Assembly (NCBI GenBank): GCA_016293535.1 | Contig: JAEDEB010000002.1 | Span: 1-64,000, forward strand | DNA: 64,000 nt | Reading direction: 5' to 3' | Source: Bacteroidales bacterium | GTDB lineage: Bacteria; Bacteroidota; Bacteroidia; Bacteroidales; UBA932 | In this document: in pieces, positions 47,052 through 55,589 of the stretch | Layout: each line of letters opens with the position of its first letter | How positions within the stretch are numbered: the stretch's first letter is position 1 | Translations under genes and position numbers: made by a program | Notes under the pieces: generated by a model | Told to the model about the DNA's origin: nothing | What the model saw: only the letters and a program-made list of their open reading frames with translations | Database searches by the model: none

Positions 47052-49084
47052 AGACTGCCTCCTTTTCTTGAAACTGCAACTTTCACGAAGGAAGACAGGC
47101 GGTTATTGTTCCCGTCGCTTATGCGAAGGGCGACATTGAAGGATGCTCCGTCCTCAAGAGCCGCCGCTGGCAGGGAAGAGAGCACGCATCCCACCGTAAG
47201 TTCGTCTCCGGATGCCGACGCGGCGCTTGCTGAAAAGATGGTATCAGCTCCGTATCCAGGCATATGGACATACAGGCCAAGGGCTGAAAGATTCTGAGCC
47301 AGGGCTTCCGCACATCCGGAAGGAAGTATCTTGAAATCCATGGACAACACGGCATTTCCATCCTCGGAGCACTCAAGAACATGGACCCCATCACTGTAGA
47401 CCGGGAGGTAAACGACAGACTGTATCCTGGCAAGAAGTTGCTCCAAGGCGGCCTCAATGTTCGCAAGATCCGCGAGCATAGCCTCGAGCTCGGCCACATC
47501 GGCTTCAAGGTCATCCAGAGTCGAGGACATGGAATCAAGGCGGTCGCTGATGTCATCCATATCTCCCTTGAACTGCTGTTCAAGATCGGCCACTGCATCG
47601 TCTGCATTTCCCTCCGACTCGCGTATTCCGTCTGCAATCGCCTTTTTGAAGGCAGCCTCTATCCTGAGACTCACCGCATCAAGGCTGTCGCGAAGACTGG
47701 CAGCCGCCCTTGCATTGGCAGCAATGGCCTCTGCCTGCCTGTGTATCTGGGCGGCATTCGCGGCAATGAGTTTGTCCTGGTCAGCTATGTTCCCGGTGTT
47801 GGTATTGATTGAATCGAGCAGAACCCGGTACCCGGCCAAGAGGTTCTCGGCATTCCCGACCGCATTCCCGTGGCGGGTCATGAGTTCGTCAAGAGCTGAG
47901 TCGTTGCTCTCAAGGGCAGTCCTGTTGTCTTCCACAAGCTTCTTCATCGAGGAGAGGTCATTCTCGCAGCCGGAAATTGCCAGGGAGTTTGCCTTTATGA
48001 GAAGTGAGTTTGCATTGATTCGGCTTGTATAGTACAGAAGGCTGTCATATTCCTTTTTCTTAGCCTCCTCCAGAGGCTCCACCCTCGATTCGAGATCGGC
48101 GACAAGTACAAGATTGTTCTCTATGGAAAGCTCAAGAGTGCTGCCCAGACTGTTGATATGGCTGATAAGAACAGTCTTCTGTTCGTCTATTGCCACCTCC
48201 ATCGCCAGGTTGAGAGAATCCAGCTTGGCCTGTATCTCCCAAGTGCGATAATAGGATTCCAGACGGACTCCCACCCAGACCATGAGGGATTTCTCGGACT
48301 CAGCTATGCTCGCAGCGAGTGTTGTCTCATAGGCGAGTCTTATCCTCTCGCCGGCCTCCCTGAGTGAGGCATTGAGACTTTCCATGGTCGCTTTGATTTC
48401 ATCACCTACCCCGTCTTTCATCTTTTCAATATCCTTGAGGGCAGCTTCAATGCAGCTTGTAAGCCTGCTGTCAAGGCTCTGGGCGGCCTGCTTCGAACTC
48501 TCTGCAGCAAGTTTGACTGCATTGACATCCTCCGCCGCAGCAGCCATCTGTTCAAGAGTGGCGAAGGTGGCCGCAGTCCAATCCCTGTATGAACCAAGCT
48601 CACCGTCTATGTACTCTTTCATGGAATCTATCCTTTCTGAAAGAGCCTTGTCAGTTTCCTCAAGTTTTGCAATGGACTTGTTGATAGACTCCAGATCCTT
48701 GTCAATTATTGACTCGACCAGTTCAAGCCTGTAAACGAGATCGGCCCGGACAGCATCAAGCCTGCCAGCAAAACCATCCTTGACCGAAGCTATCCCGGCC
48801 TCAAGTTCATCTGCCTTCTCCTGCAGGGCAAGGGCTTCCTTCTCGATGGCCGCCCTGTAGGTTTCCGCATCGGAGATAATCTTATGGAAAGACTCTGCAG
48901 AGGCTTCAATGGCAGCTCTCTGCTCCTCAAGCGAGGCAATATCCTCGCTCTTGAGGTCATCCACCTCCTTCTGAAGTTGATCGACCTCCTTCTCGGCAAT
49001 GTCACAAGCGACGGCGCAAGGCAGCAGAAAAGCCAACACGGCGCTGTAAGATAGACATCGCACGCGGGAAAAAGAATAAAACAT
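47048..49084 (-). CDS. Coiled-coil lipoprotein 1 (paralogue)
   Basis: 678 residues and first gene of the five-gene operon. Lipoprotein signal ends CAVAC (C27). The stalk (about 30-545) is heptad-rich helix with the family landmarks LSERIDSMKEYID, FATLEQMA and WVGVRLESYY. LLARIQSVVYLPV (about 549) opens the C-terminal beta domain (FKILPSGCAEAL, VALRISDGNNNRLSSF). It differs from paralogue 3 only in detail and lacks the LRR extension of paralogue 2. Function not known. The start at ATG 49084 follows a terminator and a candidate promoter. Confidence 0.8.
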   Translation of the reverse strand: MFYSFSRVRCLSYSAVLAFLLPCAVACDIAEKEVDQLQKEVDDLKSEDIASLEEQRAAIEASAESFHKIISDAETYRAAIEKEALALQEKADELEAGIASVKDGFAGRLDAVRADLVYRLELVESIIDKDLESINKSIAKLEETDKALSERIDSMKEYIDGELGSYRDWTAATFATLEQMAAAAEDVNAVKLAAESSKQAAQSLDSRLTSCIEAALKDIEKMKDGVGDEIKATMESLNASLREAGERIRLAYETTLAASIAESEKSLMVWVGVRLESYYRTWEIQAKLDSLNLAMEVAIDEQKTVLISHINSLGSTLELSIENNLVLVADLESRVEPLEEAKKKEYDSLLYYTSRINANSLLIKANSLAISGCENDLSSMKKLVEDNRTALESNDSALDELMTRHGNAVGNAENLLAGYRVLLDSINTNTGNIADQDKLIAANAAQIHRQAEAIAANARAAASLRDSLDAVSLRIEAAFKKAIADGIRESEGNADDAVADLEQQFKGDMDDISDRLDSMSSTLDDLEADVAELEAMLADLANIEAALEQLLARIQSVVYLPVYSDGVHVLECSEDGNAVLSMDFKILPSGCAEALAQNLSALGLYVHMPGYGADTIFSASAASASGDELTVGCVLSSLPAAALEDGASFNVALRISDGNNNRLSSFVKVAVSRKGGSL

Positions 49085-49139
49085 ATCCTACTTGCTGGAA
49101 AATCCTATGTTGTGTGTAAAAGTAAGCAACAAATCCTGA

Positions 49140-49147
49140 CAAAAGTA
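49140..49147 (-). promoter_or_regulatory. Candidate -7 element for the coiled-coil operon
   Basis: The minus-strand octamer TACTTTTG fits TAnnTTTG and adjoins the U-tract of the ribF terminator. It would give a leader of about 50 bases. A second near match, TACTTTTA, lies at 49124-49117. No good -33 element is seen for either. Confidence 0.35.
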
Positions 49148-49180
49148 AAAAAAATTGCCTATCCAATAATGGACAGGCAA
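49147..49180 (-). terminator. Terminator overlapping the ribF stop codon
   Basis: On the minus strand TTGCCTGTCC (49180-49171) pairs with GGATAGGCAA (49164-49155; one G-T pair), followed by a run of eight T. The stem includes the last ribF codons and its stop. Confidence 0.82.
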
Positions 49181-50043
49181 GATTCTTTATCTAAGGCAAG
49201 CTGGATGGAGAGTTCCCTGAGGTCCGCGAAACGACGCTCATCCCTGATTTTTCTCAGGAAGGTAAGCCGCATCGGAAGGCCGTAGATTTCTTCATCAAAG
49301 TCGAATATATTGGTCTCTATGGTCCTGGAGTTGGTCGTCCCTACCGTCGGTTTCACACCTATGTTGCACATCCCGTAACGCTGTTTTCCGGCAGTTTCCA
49401 CCCTGACCAGATACACCCCGTCTGAAGGGACCAGCTTGAGGGGTTCATACAGGCTCATATTCGCCGTAGGGAAGCCCAGAGTGCGGCCAAGTCGGTTACC
49501 GGCAACCACAACCCCATAGAGGCTGTAGTCATAGCCGAGCATTGCGGCGGCCTGTTCCATGTCCCCGACCTCGAGGGCTGTGCGTATCTTGGTGGAACTG
49601 ACTGCATAACCTGCATTCGAGGAGACGAGAGGGGCCTGTATGACATCCAGTCCGAGGCTTGAGGCCACCGCCACAAGATCCTCCGGACTGCTGCAGTCCG
49701 AGCCCATACGGTTGTCGTAACCCAGGAGCACGGCTGTTCCTGAACACAAGCCCATCACGTATTCCCTGAGGAAAGCCTCCATAGTCAGGGCTGCGAATTC
49801 CCTTGTGAAATCCAGGACTTCCACCCTGTCGACTCCCAGGGACAGGAGCATCTCCTTCTTCTCCGTGAGAGATGACAGCAGGCGCAGCCCTCGCGCATCC
49901 TTGCGGAGCACCATGCGCGGATGAGGCCAGAAAGTGATTACCGCACTCTCTTCTCCACGGGTCTTGGCGCTTGCTACCAGTTGCCCGATTACTTCGCGGT
50001 GTCCCAGATGGACACCGTCGAAGAATCCGGTGGCTACAACCAT
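49159..50043 (-). CDS. ribF: Bifunctional riboflavin kinase/FAD synthetase
   Basis: 294 residues. The N-terminal nucleotidyltransferase domain has GFFDGVHLGH (6-15) and the SSTKIR motif. The C-terminal riboflavin kinase domain has GRTLGFPTANM and the catalytic Glu region. It makes FMN and FAD from riboflavin. It overlaps the glycogen synthase/phosphorylase gene by 10 bases and is thus the last gene of the glycogen transcript. Its final codons lie inside a terminator stem. Confidence 0.94.
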   Translation of the reverse strand: MVVATGFFDGVHLGHREVIGQLVASAKTRGEESAVITFWPHPRMVLRKDARGLRLLSSLTEKKEMLLSLGVDRVEVLDFTREFAALTMEAFLREYVMGLCSGTAVLLGYDNRMGSDCSSPEDLVAVASSLGLDVIQAPLVSSNAGYAVSSTKIRTALEVGDMEQAAAMLGYDYSLYGVVVAGNRLGRTLGFPTANMSLYEPLKLVPSDGVYLVRVETAGKQRYGMCNIGVKPTVGTTNSRTIETNIFDFDEEIYGLPMRLTFLRKIRDERRFADLRELSIQLALDKESCLSIIG

Positions 50044-53000
50044 TTTACGAGTCCGAAATCCTGTCTGTGAGGCAGGAGGCTGTTCTTAGGATATATTCTG
50101 GTCGCTACCTGGTACATACCGGTAGTCTCAGGAAGAACTGCAGCCTGGAAGGTAGCGGTACCGTCGTGAGCATCCACGAGCTTGAAGGTAACCTTCTCCC
50201 TGATGTGAAGATTGCCCTTCTTGTCAGTAGAGGTGAAGAGGAGTTCGACACCTATGTCCTCCGGATTGAGGTCAGCTATGTTGAGCACGACCTCGGAACG
50301 GATCTCGTTGTCGGAATCGAGCACGTATGTATCGTCCGGATGGGTATATGATATGACCTCGACGTTCTTCCATGAACGGAGGACACCCTTCTTCCATGCA
50401 GCGATTTCCCTTGCCATAGCAAAATCGTTGGCAATCATCTTCATGCTGCGCTCTGACTGAGGCTCATAATACTGTTTGCAGTAATCCGTGAGCATACGGT
50501 TGGTGGTGAAGTTGCAGGCCACCTGGGCAATGGTGTTCTTGATGTATCCCACCCACTCTGCAGAGCGTCCGGTATTCCTGTCGGTATTGTAGTATGCAGG
50601 GGCGATTTCGTTCTCAATTATATTATATATGGTAGCAGAGTCGAGCTCGTTCTGGTATCCCTGGTCGTCGTAGGTTCTTTCCATAGGCAGAGCCCAGCCG
50701 GCTCCCTCCCTGTATCCCTCGACCCACCATCCGTCGAGGACGGAGAAGTGCATCACACCGTTCATCGAAGCCTTCTCTCCGGATGTTCCGGAAGCCTCCT
50801 GAGGACGGGTAGGGTTGTTCATCCAGACATCCACACCCTGTACAAGCCTCTTGGCGAGGGTGATGTCATAGCCAGGCACGAAGACTATCTTGCCGATGAA
50901 GCGAGGCTGCTTGCTTATCTCGACAATCTGGCGGATGAGGTCCTGACCGGCACCGTCGGCAGGATGGGCCTTGCCCGCAAAGATGAACTGTACAGGATGT
51001 ACAGGGTCATTTACAATGGAATCGAGTCTGTCAAGGTCGCTGAAGAGCAGGGTGGCTCTCTTGTATGTCGCGAATCTCCTTGCGAAACCTATGGTCAACA
51101 CGTCGTCGCGCAGGGTTTCCTTTATGGTCACGATCTGGCGAGGAGAATAGTGACTTGCTATCTGAGGGTCAGAAAGTCTCTCCCTGATTACGTCTATAAG
51201 GGTCTTCTTGAGGAACTTCCTCGTGTTCCACACCTCCTCGTCTGAAACCGCATAAATGCCCTCGAAGCACTTGAGGTCATAGTGATGGGTCTTGAACTCA
51301 GGTCCGAACACCCTCTCGTGTATCGCCTTCCACTCCTTCGCCGTCCATGTCGGATAGTGGACGCCGTTGGTAACGTAGCTGACGTGATTCTCTTCAGGCA
51401 GGTAACCCGGATACATGGAAGCGAATATCTCCTGGCTCACCTTGCCGTGGAGCATCGATACGCCGTTCACCTCCTGAGAGATGTTCGCCGCAAGATTGCT
51501 CATGGAGAACTTGGCGTTCACATCGTAAGGGTCGTTCTTTCCAAGGCTCATGAGAGTTATCCAGTCTATCTTGAGCTGTTCCGGAATCTGGCCTATGTAC
51601 TGGCGGAGTATGCCCTCGTCGAAGGCATCGTGACCTGCCGGAACAGGGGTGTGGGTAGTATAGAGGGAAGAAGCCCTCACTACCTCCATGGCTTCCTCGA
51701 AGCTGAGATGGTCGTTGTTGACATACTCACGGAGCCTCTCAAGACCTATGAAAGCCGCGTGGCCCTCATTGCAGTGGTACACCTGAGGGTTGAGTCCGAG
51801 GGCACGGAGGGTGCGGATTCCGCCTATTCCGAGAAGAAGCTCCTGCTTGAGCCTGTTCTCCCAGTCGCCGCCGTAAAGCTGGTGGGTCACCTGACGGTCC
51901 TCAGGAAGGTTCTCATCGAAATCGGTGTCGAGAAGATAGAGGTCCGTGCGTCCCACAGCCACCTTCCATATACGTGCCTGCAGGGTCCTTCCCGGGAATG
52001 CAACCTGCACCTTGAGCCAGTTTCCGTCCGCGTCGAACACCTGCTCTGCAGGTATCTTCATGAAGTCCTGTGGAGTGTACTCCGCAACCTGATTGCCCTG
52101 AGCCGTGAGTTTCTGGTTGAAGTATCCGTAGCGGTAGAGAAGACCTACGGCCACGAGGTTCACGTTCATGTCGCTGGTTTCCTTGAGGTAGTCACCTGCG
52201 AGGATTCCGAGACCTCCCGAATAAATCTTCAGGGAAGTGTCGAGTCCGTACTCCATGCAGAAATATGCAATCGACGGATCCTTTCTTTCGGCCTTTGCCG
52301 CCATATATCCGTTGAAGTCGTCCATCACCTCTCCGAGCATCTGGAGGAAGGCCGCATCCTTGCTGAGCTCTTTGTATCTCTTTATGCTGACACGGTCAAG
52401 TATGACCATAGGATTGTGTCCCGACTTGTGCCAGAGCTCAGAATCAATATACTTGAACAGCGCCTTTGCGTTGTCATTCCAACACCACCAGAGGTTCTTG
52501 CAGAGAGTCTCAAGGCCCGAAAGCGCCTTAGGCAGATGTCTGGTTACCATTACGCTCTGCCATTTCGGCGAGTCGATCTCTATTTTCGTGTACATGCTCT
52601 TTTCCTTTTTTGCTGCCATATCGTAGATGGCGGTATTAATAACTTTTGAAAGTGCCCTGCTATAGGCCTCCTTGTAATATTCTATCTGATTCTTCCACAG
52701 TGCGATGTCCGCAACGTCCCTTGCCGAGTCGCTGTACTTCTGCCATTGGGCTGCGGAGAGGGATGCCATTTCCTTCAGCCTTGCGGTCACAGCTCCCACG
52801 ACCTCGAAATAATTTGAATCGTTCCTTTCAACCACAGTTATGCCCGGATGCTCCTTCCGATAGCGGTCGCGCACCCAGAGCCCGAAGCCGGCAAGACTCG
52901 TCGTCAGCGTAGGAACGCCGAAGGCAAGACTCTCGAGCGGGGTATAGCCCCAAGGCTCATAGTATGAAGGGAAGAACGTGGCGTCAAGACCGATGAGAAG

Positions 53001-54275
53001 GTCATAATAGGCCATATCGAATATCCCGTCGCATCCGTTGAGATAGGACGGAATGAAATAGACCTTAAGCTTGTCGCCGGGTTCATTGTGAAGTCTGAGT
53101 TCGTCAAAGCGGCGGGTTACCGCATCCCATTCGGGGTTCATCAGCACATGCGAAACCTGGGTCGTATATTCTGCGCTTCCGACACCCCCGAGCTTTGCCA
53201 GCAAAGCCCTGTCCGGTCCGTGATGGCCCGAAGGTATCATTATGAACGCGTGTACCGTCCTCGATGAGTCGGGGCTCTCCCTGTAACCCGCGAGGGCATC
53301 GATGAATACGTCCAGACCCTTGTTGCGGTATTCGTAGCGGCCGCCTATGCCCACGAAAAGATCATTCTTTCCGACCGCCTCCCCGCTCATCGCAGAAGCC
53401 ACCTCAGCCAGACGTTTTCTGGCAGCCTTGCGCTTCTTTGCGTATTCGGTCCTGGTGGAAGGAGTAAAACTGTCCTCGAAGCCGTTCGGGGTCACTACGT
53501 CCACATTCCTGGAAATGAAATGGGCGCACTCCCTTGCCGTCGTATCGCTCACGGTAGTGAAGACGTCGGCATTGAGGGCGGAATTCTTTTCCATCGAGTG
53601 GATTGCGACGACATTGAATCTGCGGGCCATTTCATCCGCATTCAAGCTGTCCATGTCGTCATAGAGTCTCATGTTGTTGCCTGCAAGACAACGCCCCATC
53701 ATTGTCGCGTGCGTCGTGAAGACGGTAGCGACAGGAAGCCCAGTCCCCTTGAGATAAAGAAGGCCCGCGCCTGTCTGCCACTCGTGGAACTGCGCCACCA
53801 CCTTGTCTCCGGGATAGAGGTTGAATCTGCAGAAGCTCTCTATGACACGCCCCGCGGCATAGCCGAAAAGTGCAGACTCCTTGTAATCCCAGTTGCCTGT
53901 GATGGAATCCACTCCGAAACGCTTCCAGAATTCGGTCAGGATTTCATTCTGATGCGAAATAAAGCTCTTGAAGTCCACGAGTATGGCATAAGGCCTGCCC
54001 GGAACGTTCCAGCGCCCCGTGCGGACCCTTATGCCCTCGGACAAGGCCTGGCTCTTCCATGCCTTGAACAGGGTGGGATCCTCCAGAAAATCTGGATTCG
54101 CATCAGTGTTCATCCATACGTCCGGTCCCACGAGGATATGGTGTCTTCCAAGTTCGGTACTAAGGTGGAAGGCCTTCGTGGCAACCACAGTGTAGATACC
54201 TCCTACTTTGTTGCAGACTTCCCAGCTTACTTCAAAGAGATAATCCGGACGTATAAGTTCGTTTTTTACTGTCAT
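50034..54275 (-). CDS. Glycogen synthase (GT3)-alpha-glucan phosphorylase (GT35) fusion
   Basis: 1413 residues formed by two whole enzymes. Residues 1 to about 550 are a GT3, eukaryote-type glycogen synthase (FEVSWEVCNKVGGIYTVV, QFHEWQTGAGLLY, FTTHATMMGR, FFPSYYEPWGYTPLES). After a Lys-rich linker, residues about 561-1413 are a bacterial GT35 alpha-glucan phosphorylase with PLP lysine K1168 in EASGTSGEKASMNG. M561 could be a relic or internal start. Many Bacteroidales encode these as two genes. The frame is open throughout, so this is a real fusion in this sequence. It brings glycogen building and breakdown into one chain. Confidence 0.93.
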   Translation of the reverse strand: MTVKNELIRPDYLFEVSWEVCNKVGGIYTVVATKAFHLSTELGRHHILVGPDVWMNTDANPDFLEDPTLFKAWKSQALSEGIRVRTGRWNVPGRPYAILVDFKSFISHQNEILTEFWKRFGVDSITGNWDYKESALFGYAAGRVIESFCRFNLYPGDKVVAQFHEWQTGAGLLYLKGTGLPVATVFTTHATMMGRCLAGNNMRLYDDMDSLNADEMARRFNVVAIHSMEKNSALNADVFTTVSDTTARECAHFISRNVDVVTPNGFEDSFTPSTRTEYAKKRKAARKRLAEVASAMSGEAVGKNDLFVGIGGRYEYRNKGLDVFIDALAGYRESPDSSRTVHAFIMIPSGHHGPDRALLAKLGGVGSAEYTTQVSHVLMNPEWDAVTRRFDELRLHNEPGDKLKVYFIPSYLNGCDGIFDMAYYDLLIGLDATFFPSYYEPWGYTPLESLAFGVPTLTTSLAGFGLWVRDRYRKEHPGITVVERNDSNYFEVVGAVTARLKEMASLSAAQWQKYSDSARDVADIALWKNQIEYYKEAYSRALSKVINTAIYDMAAKKEKSMYTKIEIDSPKWQSVMVTRHLPKALSGLETLCKNLWWCWNDNAKALFKYIDSELWHKSGHNPMVILDRVSIKRYKELSKDAAFLQMLGEVMDDFNGYMAAKAERKDPSIAYFCMEYGLDTSLKIYSGGLGILAGDYLKETSDMNVNLVAVGLLYRYGYFNQKLTAQGNQVAEYTPQDFMKIPAEQVFDADGNWLKVQVAFPGRTLQARIWKVAVGRTDLYLLDTDFDENLPEDRQVTHQLYGGDWENRLKQELLLGIGGIRTLRALGLNPQVYHCNEGHAAFIGLERLREYVNNDHLSFEEAMEVVRASSLYTTHTPVPAGHDAFDEGILRQYIGQIPEQLKIDWITLMSLGKNDPYDVNAKFSMSNLAANISQEVNGVSMLHGKVSQEIFASMYPGYLPEENHVSYVTNGVHYPTWTAKEWKAIHERVFGPEFKTHHYDLKCFEGIYAVSDEEVWNTRKFLKKTLIDVIRERLSDPQIASHYSPRQIVTIKETLRDDVLTIGFARRFATYKRATLLFSDLDRLDSIVNDPVHPVQFIFAGKAHPADGAGQDLIRQIVEISKQPRFIGKIVFVPGYDITLAKRLVQGVDVWMNNPTRPQEASGTSGEKASMNGVMHFSVLDGWWVEGYREGAGWALPMERTYDDQGYQNELDSATIYNIIENEIAPAYYNTDRNTGRSAEWVGYIKNTIAQVACNFTTNRMLTDYCKQYYEPQSERSMKMIANDFAMAREIAAWKKGVLRSWKNVEVISYTHPDDTYVLDSDNEIRSEVVLNIADLNPEDIGVELLFTSTDKKGNLHIREKVTFKLVDAHDGTATFQAAVLPETTGMYQVATRIYPKNSLLPHRQDFGLVKWL

Positions 54276-54290
54276 TTATGATACTACTAA

Positions 54291-55589
54291 CTACTGTTTC
54301 TTTTTTGCGGGCCTTTTCTTCACGCCCGGTCTGTTGATAGGTTTGACTATGACCGGCTTTTCTTCCGGTTTTTCCTCCCTTGCGTCCGAAGTCTTGAGCT
54401 TGTCGTCGAGCCTTATCGAGAAATCGCTCAGGACATTCATATAGTTGATGAATGCCTCATACGGCGTATCGTAAGGGTTGAAGTACTTGTGGACATCTCC
54501 GTCGGAGAAGAACTTCGTGCACATATAATAGAGGTGGTCACTTTCCTGCAGGTGGGAATAATCAGTCCAGAGGATGTCGTCCTTGGCAAGGGAAACCTTC
54601 TCCGCAAGGCCATAGAGCTTGTTGAAGGCATCCTGCTGCAGTTCGTTGCCCAGCCATGCCGAAAGGTCGCGCTCCTCGTCCGCCCAGGAGATAGGGTCCG
54701 GAACGGAAAGCTCACCCACTGCCGCGTGCTTCTTCGCCGCCTGTGCCGGGGTCACGAACTCGAAGGTTCCGTCAGAGATGACGGTCTGTGGAAGATGACG
54801 CATGAACTCGAATATGCCGGTGTTTGCCGACTGGTGCTCACCTATGGTCTCGTAGTCCATGAAGAGATTGATAACATCGCTGTCGTCAGCCTTGAGCCAT
54901 GAAAGGTATTTGTCGCAGTCCAGAGGCCATTCGTTCCATCCCCTGTTGGAGAAGCGGAAGGCGATGTCGTCGCTGAGCTTGCTGTTTCTGAGCAGGAGCT
55001 TGAGCTTCGGTGCGCCTACGCCGTTGTAGACGTAGCCCGGGCTCCTCCAACCGAGTATATGCTTCGCGCCCTCGGTGAGCATTGCCTTGAATCCCATATC
55101 ATATACCTGACGCCCGATTGCATCGGAATAGATGAGCTCGGTATTCCTGAAGGTGACTGGAGTGACTCCGAAATACTTCTCTATAGCCTTCCTGTGCAGA
55201 TCCGTCTGGAATTTGAACATCTGAGGGGAGGCGAGGGAAGCCAGAGAATGGTAATAGGTCTCGCAGAGGAACTCCACGCAGCCCGTTGCAGCCAGCTCCC
55301 TGAAACTGTCAATCACCTCCGGATAGTGGCGGTCGAACTGCTCAAGCACTGAGCCGGAGATGCTGAAGGCCACCTTGAACTTGCCGTCGGATGCCTTGAT
55401 AGCCTCGAGGAGCATCCTGTTGGCCGGCAGATAGCACTTGTCCGCAATGCGGCGGAGTATGGTCCTGTTCGCAAAGTCGTCAAAATAATGGGAGTCCTTG
55501 CCGATTTCGAAGAATCTGTACAGGCGCAGCCTTGTAGGCTGATGGACCTGGAAATAAAGACAGATACTCTTTTTCATATTTGGTGTCAT
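54291..55589 (-). CDS. GH57 family alpha-glucan hydrolase/transferase
   Basis: 432 residues of glycoside hydrolase family 57. Conserved regions are HQP (16-18), CETYYHSL, nucleophile candidate E151 in FRNTELIYSD and acid/base candidate D245 in FMDYETIGEH. The C-terminal about 40 residues are Lys/Pro-rich. GH57 members include amylases, 4-alpha-glucanotransferases and branching enzymes; which one applies is not clear, and the operon points to glycogen processing. The start at 55589 overlaps the GT4 gene stop (ATGA). Confidence 0.88.
   Translation of the reverse strand: MTPNMKKSICLYFQVHQPTRLRLYRFFEIGKDSHYFDDFANRTILRRIADKCYLPANRMLLEAIKASDGKFKVAFSISGSVLEQFDRHYPEVIDSFRELAATGCVEFLCETYYHSLASLASPQMFKFQTDLHRKAIEKYFGVTPVTFRNTELIYSDAIGRQVYDMGFKAMLTEGAKHILGWRSPGYVYNGVGAPKLKLLLRNSKLSDDIAFRFSNRGWNEWPLDCDKYLSWLKADDSDVINLFMDYETIGEHQSANTGIFEFMRHLPQTVISDGTFEFVTPAQAAKKHAAVGELSVPDPISWADEERDLSAWLGNELQQDAFNKLYGLAEKVSLAKDDILWTDYSHLQESDHLYYMCTKFFSDGDVHKYFNPYDTPYEAFINYMNVLSDFSIRLDDKLKTSDAREEKPEEKPVIVKPINRPGVKKRPAKKKQ

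Noticed and set aside
39239..49084. Type V (FimA/Mfa1) fimbrial locus
   Set aside because: DUF3575 and the OmpA-like protein fit such a locus, but no fimbrillin or FimB/Mfa2 anchor is present; the other genes are coiled-coil lipoproteins.
51282..52649. 455-codon open frame opposite the glycogen synthase/phosphorylase gene
   Set aside because: It is antisense to conserved phosphorylase sequence, and its translation has no recognisable motif.
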